This document shows, one piece after another, positions 1-6,369 of a stretch of DNA of 9,769 nt; position 1 is the stretch's first letter; each line of letters starts with the position of its first letter. Below the pieces are notes generated by a model, which was given only the letters and a program-made list of their open reading frames with translations, was not told the DNA's origin and ran no database searches. A program made the position numbers and the translations under genes. Origin of the DNA: DATDYW01 sp044375695 (GTDB taxonomy: Bacteria; Patescibacteriota; Minisyncoccia; Phycocordibacterales; JAACPR01); NCBI GenBank assembly GCA_044375695.1, contig JBILMG010000028.1, positions 1 to 9,769 on the forward strand. Direction: 5' to 3'.

Positions 1-20
1 AGCCGACCGGATAGGTCGGC
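1..20 (-). terminator. Probable terminator after the pseudopilin gene (cut by window edge)
   Basis: A 7-bp stem GCCGACC / GGTCGGC with a 5-nt loop (TATCC) starts 12 nt after the TAA stop. The 3' arm is followed by one T and then the window ends, so the expected U-tract cannot be seen. Confidence 0.65.
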
Positions 21-32
21 GGGATTGCCAGG

Positions 33-254
33 TTAGTAGGCGCCCGGATTCTCGGCGGCGGCGCGACGAGCCTCCTCTGCCTTCTCCTCGATCGAACGGT
101 TGTCCGCGGGGGTCGAGTAGCTATCGGGGCGAGAGCTCTTGCCAGACGCTTTTTTGAAGGCCGGAACGGCAATCGACGCGATGATGGCGATGATGGTGAT
201 CACGGTCAGCAGCTCGATGAGGGTGAAGCCGGATTTGGATTTCATGGATTTCAT
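33..254 (-). CDS. Minimal type IV pilin-like (pseudopilin) protein (73 aa)
   Basis: The N-terminus carries a class III signal: a short basic leader MKSMKSKSG, then FTLIELLTVITIIAIIASIA. Prepilin peptidase would cut after Gly9. The mature chain has Phe1, Glu5 and Pro22, the standard pilin positions for methylation, assembly and the helix kink. After the membrane helix only about 40 residues remain, rich in Ser, Pro, Glu, Arg and Ala with a helical EEKAEEARRAAAEN. No globular head or disulfide is present, so it is much shorter than usual major pilins. The frame is open upstream to a TTG at 344, but that region holds the -35 element and terminator tail. The ATG at 254 puts the cleavage site at a normal distance. 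A tandem copy of ATGAAATCC gives a second in-frame ATG at 245. The leader ends in AATACCGACCAATACCC, with no Shine-Dalgarno. Confidence 0.85.
   Translation of the reverse strand: MKSMKSKSGFTLIELLTVITIIAIIASIAVPAFKKASGKSSRPDSYSTPADNRSIEEKAEEARRAAAENPGAY
237..254 (-). repeat. Tandem 9-nt duplication at the pseudopilin start
   Basis: ATGAAATCC is present twice in tandem, followed by a further AAATCC. This gives two in-frame start codons three codons apart (Met-Lys-Ser-Met-Lys-Ser-Lys-Ser). It looks like a small slippage duplication lengthening the basic leader. Confidence 0.7.
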
Positions 255-334
255 GGGTATTGGTCGGTATTGGGTTTTAGCCAGACGAATGAAGGGGCTG
301 GGCCGATTAGTAAACTGACATAGTTTTAAATTTT

Positions 335-340
335 TGTCAA
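335..340 (-). promoter_or_regulatory. Probable -35 element of the pseudopilin promoter
   Basis: A perfect TTGACA lies two bases after the tail of the preceding terminator, as in the two other promoter regions, and continues AAAAATTT. No good -10 stands at 16-18 bp spacing: CAGTTT is at 17 bp and TTTACT at 20 bp. The promoter is therefore likely from context but only partly defined. Any transcript would have a leader of roughly 50-60 nt before the ATG at 254. Confidence 0.45.
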
Positions 341-342
341 TC

Positions 343-372
343 AAAAAGAAAAGCCTCCCCTAGCGGGAGGCT
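343..372 (-). terminator. Rho-independent terminator overlapping the end of the 68-aa gene
   Basis: An 8-bp stem AGCCTCCC / GGGAGGCT with a 5-nt loop (GCTAG), followed by TTTCTTTTT. The stop codon TAG (362-360) is in the loop, so a ribosome finishing the gene would cover the hairpin. Confidence 0.92.
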
Positions 373-566
373 CGACGGCGACGCAAGGCGGCGGCGCAGA
401 CGATTAGAAAGGTCGTGCCGGCGGCGGCGCCCATGAAAAGCATGCCCGTGAAGGCAAAAGCCAAGGCGCGGTCACCCATGCCGAGGTACCGGCAAACGAA
501 GCCAAGAATGGCGCAGATGAGGCCCAGCAGCATGCCGCACCTGAAGATAGATGGAACGTGCTTCAT
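360..566 (-). CDS. Small two-helix membrane protein (68 aa)
   Basis: No family recognised. Two hydrophobic helices (about 11-28 and 35-60) are separated by a short loop RYLGMGDR, and the protein ends in a strongly basic tail LRRRRASR. By charge both ends should be cytoplasmic, forming a hairpin in the inner membrane. The ATG at 566 is preferred over a GTG three codons upstream. Upstream there is no Shine-Dalgarno and only a weak promoter candidate (TTGATT 601-596, 16-bp spacer, TAGCGT). That candidate would place the transcript start almost on the ATG. The gene lies between two terminators, so it is probably its own unit or is expressed by readthrough. The TAG stop is inside the loop of the following terminator, and the last codons form the 5' arm. 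As a small ORF without known homologue it is less certain than its neighbours, but the clean membrane-hairpin pattern and flanking signals support it. Confidence 0.65.
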   Translation of the reverse strand: MKHVPSIFRCGMLLGLICAILGFVCRYLGMGDRALAFAFTGMLFMGAAAGTTFLIVCAAALRRRRASR

Positions 567-602
567 GTTGGCCACGCTACCGCAAGCTCAAAGAAAATCA
601 AC

Positions 603-635
603 AAAAAGAAAGGCCGCCCAGCGAAGCTGGGCGGC
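603..635 (-). terminator. Rho-independent terminator after the 554-aa gene
   Basis: A 10-bp stem GCCGCCCAGC / GCTGGGCGGC with a triloop, then C and the tail TTTCTTTTT. The stem starts five bases after the TAA stop at 643-641. Confidence 0.93.
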
Positions 636-640
636 TAGTT

Positions 641-2305
641 TTAGGGCTGAGCCGCCGGCGGCTCAGGCGCCTTAGGTTTCGGCTCCGCGGGCGGAGCCTG
701 GACCGGAGGAACCTCTGGAGCCTTGGGTGGCTCGGGCGAAGGATCTTTGGGGGCTGGGGCTTTGGGCGGGGCGTGTTCGGCCTCGTTGGCGCGAATGTTT
801 TCTTCGAGCTGCGGCAGCCACGAGGATGGGTTCCCCGAAGCGGCCCAGACGACCTCCTGAGAGGCCGCGTCCATGAACGTAATCTCGGGCTTGGCGCCGG
901 CAATGAAATCGCCGTCACCGCCCTTTTTGAAGGTCACGATGGTCGTCAACCAGAAGAGCCGACGCTTGCCGGCCACCGTCCGAATGAACGGCCGGTGCTC
1001 GACGGGCGCGTTGCCGCGCCAATCGAAGATTTTCTTGCTCTCGCGCACCTTGGCGGGCACGGTCGAGACCCCGAACAGGCCTTGGTCATCGTGGCTGACC
1101 ACGCGGACCGAACCTACCCCGTCGGCCGGGACGAACAGGCTGAGCGCGAGGCCCTGCTTGTCTTTCGCCCACGGCTCGAGACCGAAGTAGTGCCAGAGTT
1201 TTCCCTGCTCGCCGTCCCACGTCGCGAAGACGGTGTAAGGCTGAGGGTTTTTGTCTTCTGGCATGTCCGGGATGCGGATATCGCCCCAGTGGCCAACGGC
1301 CGGCGACCAAAAGCCAGCTTTGAAGCGGAAGCTTTCGGCCGCGTAACGGCTCACGTCGTACGGAACGATGTTTTGCCCTACTAGGAATGGCTTTTTAGGC
1401 ACGTCCTCGGGCCGAACCCATTCACCGGTTCCGAACAGGGCGGTCGATATTTTCGACATGAGCCCTCCTTGGTGCTGACGAATGATCACCACGCCGCCAA
1501 AGTCTGGCCACGGGGCCAGGAAGCCGCGCCAATGAATCAGCGGGACAACCTGCACCCACTCGCCCGAATCGTCTTTGAGGTACTTCACGTCCGCCGGCTC
1601 GTAAGACCAGAAGCGGATAGGCCCGAAGGACCGCACCACCGCCGATTTAACGTTGCGAACCATGGCGAGACCTTCGCCAGCCTGGAACAGCACCTTCTCG
1701 CGAGACTTCGATGAGAAGTCGAACGAAGGGCTGGTGACCGGAAGGCTCATGAGCTCTCGGACCGGTTCGGACCACCGACGGAAGAAGAACTCCTTCGACG
1801 GCTCGATCGCGAACGTGAATCGGTACGAATCCCCCACCCGCACCACGTCTGGCTCGGCCGCATCGACGGTGTCGTCGAGCACCTCGTTGGAGAGGGTGCG
1901 GACCGAGTTGAGCGGCTGAACACGCTCGTGGGCTGTTTCCGGCAAAGACGACATGTCCTGCCGCTCGACGGACACGTACCTGGAGTACAGGCACACGTAG
2001 TCGTAAGGCGAGACATTGAGGCCGTAGAGCACGAAGAGCCACGAGGCGACAACCAGGCAGCCAGCGGTGAAATCTGGCCACCAGCGGCGCAAGGCCACCG
2101 ACCGAACCAGGAAAACCAAGACGGCGAGGGCTGCCACCCATTCGAACAGGTGAACCCTCAAGAACACCGCCGCCGGTTGCCACAGCGGGCGCAGGAACCA
2201 AGCCGCGAAGGCGAGGACCAGCACCAGCAGGGTAATTTTCCAGTGAGACCAGAGAAAATGCGCGCGCTTGGTGAGCGCGCGCACAGTGATTTTAGGGGAG
2301 TCCAT
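641..2305 (-). CDS. Uncharacterised membrane protein with large extracytoplasmic domain and Pro-rich tail (554 aa)
   Basis: No family recognised. A basic N-terminus (KITVRALTKRAH, 5-16) is followed by three predicted membrane helices at about 23-38, 52-69 and 79-97. The loop RSVALRRWW between helices 2 and 3 is cytoplasmic by the positive-inside rule, placing residues from about 98 to 554 outside the membrane. This part is rich in aromatic residues and strand-like segments, such as EWVQVVPLIHWRGFLAPW (249-266) and YTVFATWDGEQGKLWHYFG (357-375). It looks like a beta-rich globular domain to about 490. The last 44 residues are almost only Pro, Ala, Lys and Glu, with PPKAP repeats, typical of an extended spacer across the periplasm or cell wall. 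The start overlaps the stop of the 219-aa gene (TAATG), suggesting a complex of the two. A terminator-like hairpin lies in codons 8-17. Confidence 0.85.
   Translation of the reverse strand: MDSPKITVRALTKRAHFLWSHWKITLLVLVLAFAAWFLRPLWQPAAVFLRVHLFEWVAALAVLVFLVRSVALRRWWPDFTAGCLVVASWLFVLYGLNVSPYDYVCLYSRYVSVERQDMSSLPETAHERVQPLNSVRTLSNEVLDDTVDAAEPDVVRVGDSYRFTFAIEPSKEFFFRRWSEPVRELMSLPVTSPSFDFSSKSREKVLFQAGEGLAMVRNVKSAVVRSFGPIRFWSYEPADVKYLKDDSGEWVQVVPLIHWRGFLAPWPDFGGVVIIRQHQGGLMSKISTALFGTGEWVRPEDVPKKPFLVGQNIVPYDVSRYAAESFRFKAGFWSPAVGHWGDIRIPDMPEDKNPQPYTVFATWDGEQGKLWHYFGLEPWAKDKQGLALSLFVPADGVGSVRVVSHDDQGLFGVSTVPAKVRESKKIFDWRGNAPVEHRPFIRTVAGKRRLFWLTTIVTFKKGGDGDFIAGAKPEITFMDAASQEVVWAASGNPSSWLPQLEENIRANEAEHAPPKAPAPKDPSPEPPKAPEVPPVQAPPAEPKPKAPEPPAAQP
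2255..2283 (-). promoter_or_regulatory. Terminator-like hairpin inside the start of the 554-aa gene
   Basis: A perfect 10-bp inverted repeat TGCGCGCGCT / AGCGCGCGCA with a 5-nt loop (CACCA) is followed immediately by TTTTCTC on the coding strand. It begins 22 nt downstream of the start codon. It has the form of a weak intrinsic terminator or a translation-blocking hairpin within the coding sequence. Confidence 0.4.
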
Positions 2306-2964
2306 TACTGCTGACCCTCCTGTTTTCCGGTGAAGTCAGCCAGGATCTTGCGAGGGTCGACGACCGGCTCTTCGGTCACTACCTTTGTAGGGGCAGCGGC
2401 CTGCGGAGCGGGAGGCGGAACCTCTGTCTCAGCGCGGACATCAGCAAACTCTTGCTTCAGCTCCTTGTACCCGGTCAGGAAACCGGCCACTCTGTTGCGA
2501 ATCCGCTCCATTAGATTGGGCTTTTTGCCGCGTAAGCCTTCAAGCTTTTCGCCACCGGCAGCAATCGCCCCCCTAAGAGACTCTGCGTCTCCTTCGGCGA
2601 ATTGCCGTGCAGCCTCAAAGAAGCTGTCCCTGTTCTCCCAGCCGCGCACAACGTGCCTGGCGTACAGGAAGACGACCCAGAACGCTAATGCCCGGAGCGT
2701 GAAGCTCAGGAAGCTGGTAAGCGCATCTTGATTCGTCGGAAACACCCACAGAGACGCCAGAGCCAACGCGACTGCCCACCAGAACTGGACCTGGACGGAG
2801 CGTCGCGCCACGAACCCTTTTCGCTCTTCGGGCTTAGGGCGTTGGTCTTTAGGCAGAAACCAGGCGAGGCCCGGCACCACAATCTTGAAGTCGAACACGA
2901 CCAATAGTGAGGCTATGAGGCCCGCCACAAGGGGCGTGCCTATGAGAAGTGCAATTGTTGTCAT
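2305..2964 (-). CDS. Uncharacterised membrane protein, three predicted helices (219 aa)
   Basis: No family recognised. Predicted membrane helices lie at about 3-23, 60-76 and 83-105, with a further hydrophobic patch at 27-37 that may be re-entrant. Basic residues (DQRPKPEERKGFVARR, 40-55) lie between helices 1 and 2. By the positive-inside rule this loop and the C-terminal 110 residues are cytoplasmic. The C-terminal part is charged and helical to about 178 (RIRNRVAGFLTGYKELKQEF), then has a Pro/Ala-rich linker (181-192) and a short tail ending KILADFTGKQEGQQ. The cytoplasmic tail is a plausible docking site for the soluble proteins of the cluster. The ATG follows AACCAAATACC and ATACCAA repeats, with no Shine-Dalgarno. 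Its TAA stop overlaps the ATG of the next gene by one base (TAATG), so translation of the pair is probably coupled. Confidence 0.82.
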   Translation of the reverse strand: MTTIALLIGTPLVAGLIASLLVVFDFKIVVPGLAWFLPKDQRPKPEERKGFVARRSVQVQFWWAVALALASLWVFPTNQDALTSFLSFTLRALAFWVVFLYARHVVRGWENRDSFFEAARQFAEGDAESLRGAIAAGGEKLEGLRGKKPNLMERIRNRVAGFLTGYKELKQEFADVRAETEVPPPAPQAAAPTKVVTEEPVVDPRKILADFTGKQEGQQ

Positions 2965-2994
2965 TTGGTATTTTGATTTGGTATTTGGTTGCTC

Positions 2995-4233
2995 TTAGGC
3001 CTTTGTCTCAGCCAAAGAAATTTGTTCTTCAACCCATTCCTCGTAAGGTTTGGGCCACGTCTTTCGTGACAGGCGATACGCGTGCCGGTCGTACTCCCTC
3101 TGCCGGAGCACATCCTCTGGGGCAATTGCCGCCAGAAGTGAGCCCAAGGCAGCGCGCGTCCCACTCGTAACCGAGTCAGTCGGCATCGCTAGCCATGGGA
3201 GGAGGCCGTCATCACGAACCATTTCGTCCAGCTCTTCCTCTGCGGAAGATCCGAGAGATGCCGTGTAGCGATCGAGGGCGTGGTAAACGTCCGGAAGCTC
3301 GCCGTTCAGAGAAGAAGCCAGCCGTCCCCAGGCAATACCTGAGATGCCGGCAAGCTTTGTGTCTGGTCTCTTTTCACGGATTGCAGCCGCGAGAATCGCG
3401 CGCCGCACGCTCTGCACGTGAGGCAGATTTTCTCGGTGACGTCCGTGAGGAACGTTCAGAAAACCCGCCTTCGTCAGTTTTTTTAGAACCGCCAAGCCTT
3501 CTTCGGGCGTGTCGATTGACACGTACTGAGAGCCGCTCTTCTCGCCGGGCTCGTGCTGTCGCACGACCACAAGAGGCTTCGCCTCTGGGAGCCCGCGGAA
3601 GACCCACGCGCCACCGGCAACGCCACTGGTGTAGAAAGAGGCGACATCGGTAAACCGGAGAGGCTCAATCTGAATAGACTCACCCCTGAGGTCGCCGAAC
3701 TGAGCGATGCTTTGCATCAGGGCAGCCGCGAGCCCCGTATCGAGAGCGGCTTCGTGGCCAGCCCGGATTCTTCGCTCTCCCTCTTGCTGCGTCTTAGACG
3801 CGTCTATCAGGCCGCTGGTGTCTGACACCTCGACCAAGACGTGATCGATGCGGAGCAGGTCCCGGGCACGACTCACCTCATCGAGCCCGCGCGCCATGGT
3901 CACAACCACGGAGCCGCGCTCTGTGAGGTTCGCGATCTGCGCCCGATTCTGCTCGTAGAGCAGCCGGAGGCAATGCGAATCGAACGAGTGCGACGGAACC
4001 AGAACAGGTGACGACACCTGCTCGGGGGCAACGATAATTGCGAACTGAACACCGCCGACCCTTAGGTAATCCCGCGGGTAACCCTGCTCGCAGAGCGCGT
4101 CCGCAACTTCTGGGCTCCACCCGCCACGATCGACCCGTATGGCGTCGAGATGGACAGGAGGAAGCTCGAGATTCTTTAGCGCCTGAAGGTAGAATTCCCT
4201 CTGGGTATTGGATGTTGTGTGAAGATTCCTCAT
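2995..4233 (-). CDS. Uncharacterised soluble protein (412 aa), first gene of membrane operon
   Basis: No family recognised. The protein has no signal peptide or membrane helix and seems mixed alpha/beta. Strand-like segments include VQFAIIVAP (62-70), GSVVVTMARG (107-116), HVLVEVSD (131-138) and KPLVVVRQHEPGEKSGSQYV (219-238). It ends in a charged helix, YEEWVEEQISLAETKA. The ATG at 4233 was chosen because it is the first in-frame start downstream of a good promoter. The leader of about 100 nt has an A-rich stretch (AGAAAAATAT) just before the ATG and no Shine-Dalgarno. An out-of-frame ATG at 4273 could in principle compete with this start. The stop is 30 nt from the 219-aa membrane protein gene, so the three genes form one operon. 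It may be a cytoplasmic partner of the membrane proteins, as the 383-aa protein may be for the ATPase, but the two show no obvious similarity to each other. Confidence 0.8.
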   Translation of the reverse strand: MRNLHTTSNTQREFYLQALKNLELPPVHLDAIRVDRGGWSPEVADALCEQGYPRDYLRVGGVQFAIIVAPEQVSSPVLVPSHSFDSHCLRLLYEQNRAQIANLTERGSVVVTMARGLDEVSRARDLLRIDHVLVEVSDTSGLIDASKTQQEGERRIRAGHEAALDTGLAAALMQSIAQFGDLRGESIQIEPLRFTDVASFYTSGVAGGAWVFRGLPEAKPLVVVRQHEPGEKSGSQYVSIDTPEEGLAVLKKLTKAGFLNVPHGRHRENLPHVQSVRRAILAAAIREKRPDTKLAGISGIAWGRLASSLNGELPDVYHALDRYTASLGSSAEEELDEMVRDDGLLPWLAMPTDSVTSGTRAALGSLLAAIAPEDVLRQREYDRHAYRLSRKTWPKPYEEWVEEQISLAETKA

Positions 4234-4305
4234 ATATTTTTCTATTTACTGTGCGTCTTCTTTTGTCCGCCATACAGCCTGGATACGGGATAGGCCCCGA
4301 CCCGG

Positions 4306-4336
4306 CGTAAGACGGTCTGTTTTCGAAGTTCTTACG
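4306..4336 (-). promoter_or_regulatory. Predicted hairpin at the 5' end of the 412-aa operon transcript
   Basis: CGTAAGA (4336-4330) and TCTTACG (4312-4306) form a perfect 7-bp stem around a 17-nt loop. From the promoter geometry the first transcribed bases would fall in the 5' arm. A 5'-terminal hairpin of this kind commonly protects mRNA from 5'-dependent decay. No U-tract follows. Pairing is seen; function is inferred. Confidence 0.4.
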
Positions 4337-4341
4337 GCTTT

Positions 4342-4370
4342 TTGTTAGCAGTTTTTATTGATTTTGTCAA
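4342..4370 (-). promoter_or_regulatory. Sigma70-type promoter for the 412/219/554-aa operon
   Basis: A perfect -35 TTGACA (4370-4365), a 17-bp spacer and TAACAA (4347-4342), preceded by TGC as an extended -10. The expected transcription start is near 4335, leaving an untranslated leader of about 100 nt before the ATG at 4233. It sits directly behind the preceding terminator and shares TTGACAAAATC and TGCTA with the promoter at 8988-9016. Confidence 0.78.
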
Positions 4371-4381
4371 TGTTTGGCCAT

Positions 4382-4412
4382 AAAAAGAAATGCCGGACGC
4401 GATGCGTCCGGC
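4382..4412 (-). terminator. Rho-independent terminator after the AAA+ gene
   Basis: A 9-bp stem GCCGGACGC / GCGTCCGGC with a triloop (ATC), then A and the tail TTTCTTTTT. The same 9-nt tail is found in the terminators at 603-635 and 343-372. It lies 22 nt after the TAA stop. Confidence 0.92.
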
Positions 4413-4434
4413 TAGCGGTTGAACCAACTTACTT

Positions 4435-6351
4435 TTACCGGCTTGTCCGGCGGGCAATTTCGCGCAAAACCATCTCGCGCTGCACGCCGGCCTCGACGTC
4501 ACGGCCAAACTGAATGTCTCCAACCTGAGCTCTCGTGTCCAGGTACCGAAGAGACTCCTCGATCAGAACCTGCCCGAAAGATAGGCTTCCGCAGTTTTTC
4601 CTGGCGAGCTCGCGCAGGATACCCACCCTCTCGGGGTAGACCTTTTCGAAGAACTCGCCTGGGTTATCGAACCAGGTATCCTCAACATCGAAATCCGTGA
4701 ATCGGACCGATACAATCTCCTGGATGTTGCGAACGTCACGCGAGGAAAAGCCTTTGATGTGCTTCTTGAACTCCGTGTACATGAGAGCGACGAGCGCAAG
4801 CTCGCTGCCGCGCCCCCCTTTGGCGAGGGTTTTGGCGGCAAAGTAAGCCTCTTTCGTGGCTTTTTCTCTCGGCTCTTCGTACCGTCCAACAACATCGGCC
4901 AATCGAGTTCCGCCCTGCTGAGCGGACATCAGAGAGTAACCGTTGATGGCGTCCAGGCCGTTGAGTTCCGCCGGGAACAGATCTGCAAGCTTGCGCTGCC
5001 ATCCGTACCCTTGGTCGGCGAAATCTTCGAACGTCTGAGCACCGGCAATCTCGAAACGCTGGCGAACTCGCGAAAAAATCGCCGGGTCAACCTGTTCCGG
5101 AAGATTGGTGAAGATGTCGACAAGAACGTTGCCGAGATTCTGAGCGGACGCCCCTTCCGTTTCGCGGAGGAAAACGCCAATCAGCTCGCGCACGCCGGCA
5201 GATACGCTCTGCCTCGTACGGTCTTCGAGGTTATTCTCTCCGTCGTCGATGGTTGCGTAGACGATTGCCTTCTTGTTTTTGAAGCGCTTCATCCACGCCT
5301 CCGCACGTTCAGCCGTCCCTCCCTGAAAGGTCGAGATAATGTTGTTGGGCATCGGCGCGTAGTCGAAGGGGATCCCTCGACGTTCGCAGTACCGTTTAAT
5401 CAAGGTGCCGATAGCCTGGATGAGCATGCTTTTCCCGGTACCCGGAGGACCGAATCCCATGCGTATCCAGGGAAACCCTCCGACATCGCAGATTGGGTTT
5501 CGCCCAGCGATCACATCGTACAGCGCGAGGAACATGGCGATACGGATACCGGCATGCTTAGCCTCTTTGTTGCCAACGATCTGCTCGAACTCGACCTCGT
5601 TGATCTCGACGACCTGCCCGACAGACTTGCCGGGCATTTCGAAGCCGTCGATCACAAGGTCAGCTCCTTCAAGCTGGTACGCCGCCTGCTCGAACGTCTC
5701 GCGACGAGGCAGGTCCGCTGAACGGGAGACAATGGTCCCGGCAGCGTCCTCGAGAGCCCGCTCGAAGGAGCGGAGCAACCTGAGTTCTCCGGCGGCCGAG
5801 TCAGCCAAACCTGAAAGGTGGCAAACAAGGTCGCGGAGAGACGCAACGGGGGTAGAGAGCACGACCTCTGGTTTTGTAACCGCGGGCAGGTCAATTGACC
5901 TCGCCTCGTCTTCCCTGTGACCGGAAAGCCTCCACAGAGCGTATCGAGCGGTGCAGTAAACAGCCACCGCTGCGGCCATCTGCTGGCACTCCGTGAACAT
6001 GGATTCTTTTTCCTTGGGAAGCTTGCCCGACCTGTTGAGCAGCTCGAGTTCACCGAGACCAGCCTGACGCCCGTACTCCGCGGCGAGATGAATCCCGAAG
6101 GCTACACCATCGCGCAAAGAGAGCAGTATCAGGTTGGTCGTCTCGGTGAGGGGGACCCTGTTCCCGCCAATTTTCCCCACAGCCTCAACCAGCGAAGGCA
6201 AGGCCGGGGCCGATCCGACGGTAATCCCGCGAGCGGGACCTGAAGCAGCCTTAGGCTGCGACTTGGCGCTAATGATGTCCCAGGCAGCCGAATGCTGCTT
6301 GGTGAGGTCCTCTGTTCGGACCGGTAGATGCGAATGTCCTGAATTATTCAT
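4435..6351 (-). CDS. AAA+ ATPase, classical AAA type (638 aa)
   Basis: A single AAA module lies in the middle and C-terminal part. Walker A is GPPGTGKS (301-308). A pore-loop-like FQGG (342-345) lies in the expected place, and AIVYATIDD (362-370) followed by GE is the Walker B region. A sensor-1-like TN (415-416) stands in NVLVDIFTNLPEQVDPAIFS (408-427), with arginine-finger candidates R428, R430 and R432. GFSSRD (534-539) resembles the lid motif GFSGAD of classical AAA proteins. From sensor 1 to this motif is about 118 residues, longer than in FtsH-like proteins, suggesting an insertion. The first 280 residues are helical and match no domain I know. No protease motif (such as HExxH) or membrane helix is seen, so it is probably a remodelling hexamer rather than a protease. 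The start ATG follows an A-rich leader without Shine-Dalgarno, 18 nt after the 383-aa gene. ATPase assignment is firm; biological role unknown. Confidence 0.93.
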   Translation of the reverse strand: MNNSGHSHLPVRTEDLTKQHSAAWDIISAKSQPKAASGPARGITVGSAPALPSLVEAVGKIGGNRVPLTETTNLILLSLRDGVAFGIHLAAEYGRQAGLGELELLNRSGKLPKEKESMFTECQQMAAAVAVYCTARYALWRLSGHREDEARSIDLPAVTKPEVVLSTPVASLRDLVCHLSGLADSAAGELRLLRSFERALEDAAGTIVSRSADLPRRETFEQAAYQLEGADLVIDGFEMPGKSVGQVVEINEVEFEQIVGNKEAKHAGIRIAMFLALYDVIAGRNPICDVGGFPWIRMGFGPPGTGKSMLIQAIGTLIKRYCERRGIPFDYAPMPNNIISTFQGGTAERAEAWMKRFKNKKAIVYATIDDGENNLEDRTRQSVSAGVRELIGVFLRETEGASAQNLGNVLVDIFTNLPEQVDPAIFSRVRQRFEIAGAQTFEDFADQGYGWQRKLADLFPAELNGLDAINGYSLMSAQQGGTRLADVVGRYEEPREKATKEAYFAAKTLAKGGRGSELALVALMYTEFKKHIKGFSSRDVRNIQEIVSVRFTDFDVEDTWFDNPGEFFEKVYPERVGILRELARKNCGSLSFGQVLIEESLRYLDTRAQVGDIQFGRDVEAGVQREMVLREIARRTSR

Positions 6352-6369
6352 TTTTTATTTTTGATTTGT

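Noticed and set aside
255..344. Extended TTG start for the pseudopilin (103 aa)
   Set aside because: The extension covers a TTGACA element and would put 30 extra residues before a normal prepilin leader. The ATG at 254 gives the usual short basic leader.
551..1384. 277-codon open frame on the plus strand
   Set aside because: It lies fully antisense to the 554-aa membrane protein gene and is rich in Arg/Gly as expected from a shadow of GC-rich coding DNA. It runs through the terminator and has no family-like motif.
3878..4273. 131-codon frame starting upstream of and overlapping the 412-aa gene, as a leader peptide or small gene
   Set aside because: It runs out of frame deep into the 412-aa gene and turns Arg/Ser/Ala-rich with no domain. 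No Shine-Dalgarno or motif supports it. It may only matter as a competing ATG.
4759..5721. 320-codon open frame on the plus strand
   Set aside because: It is antisense to the AAA+ gene, whose motifs are clear on the other strand. The antisense frame has no recognisable domain.
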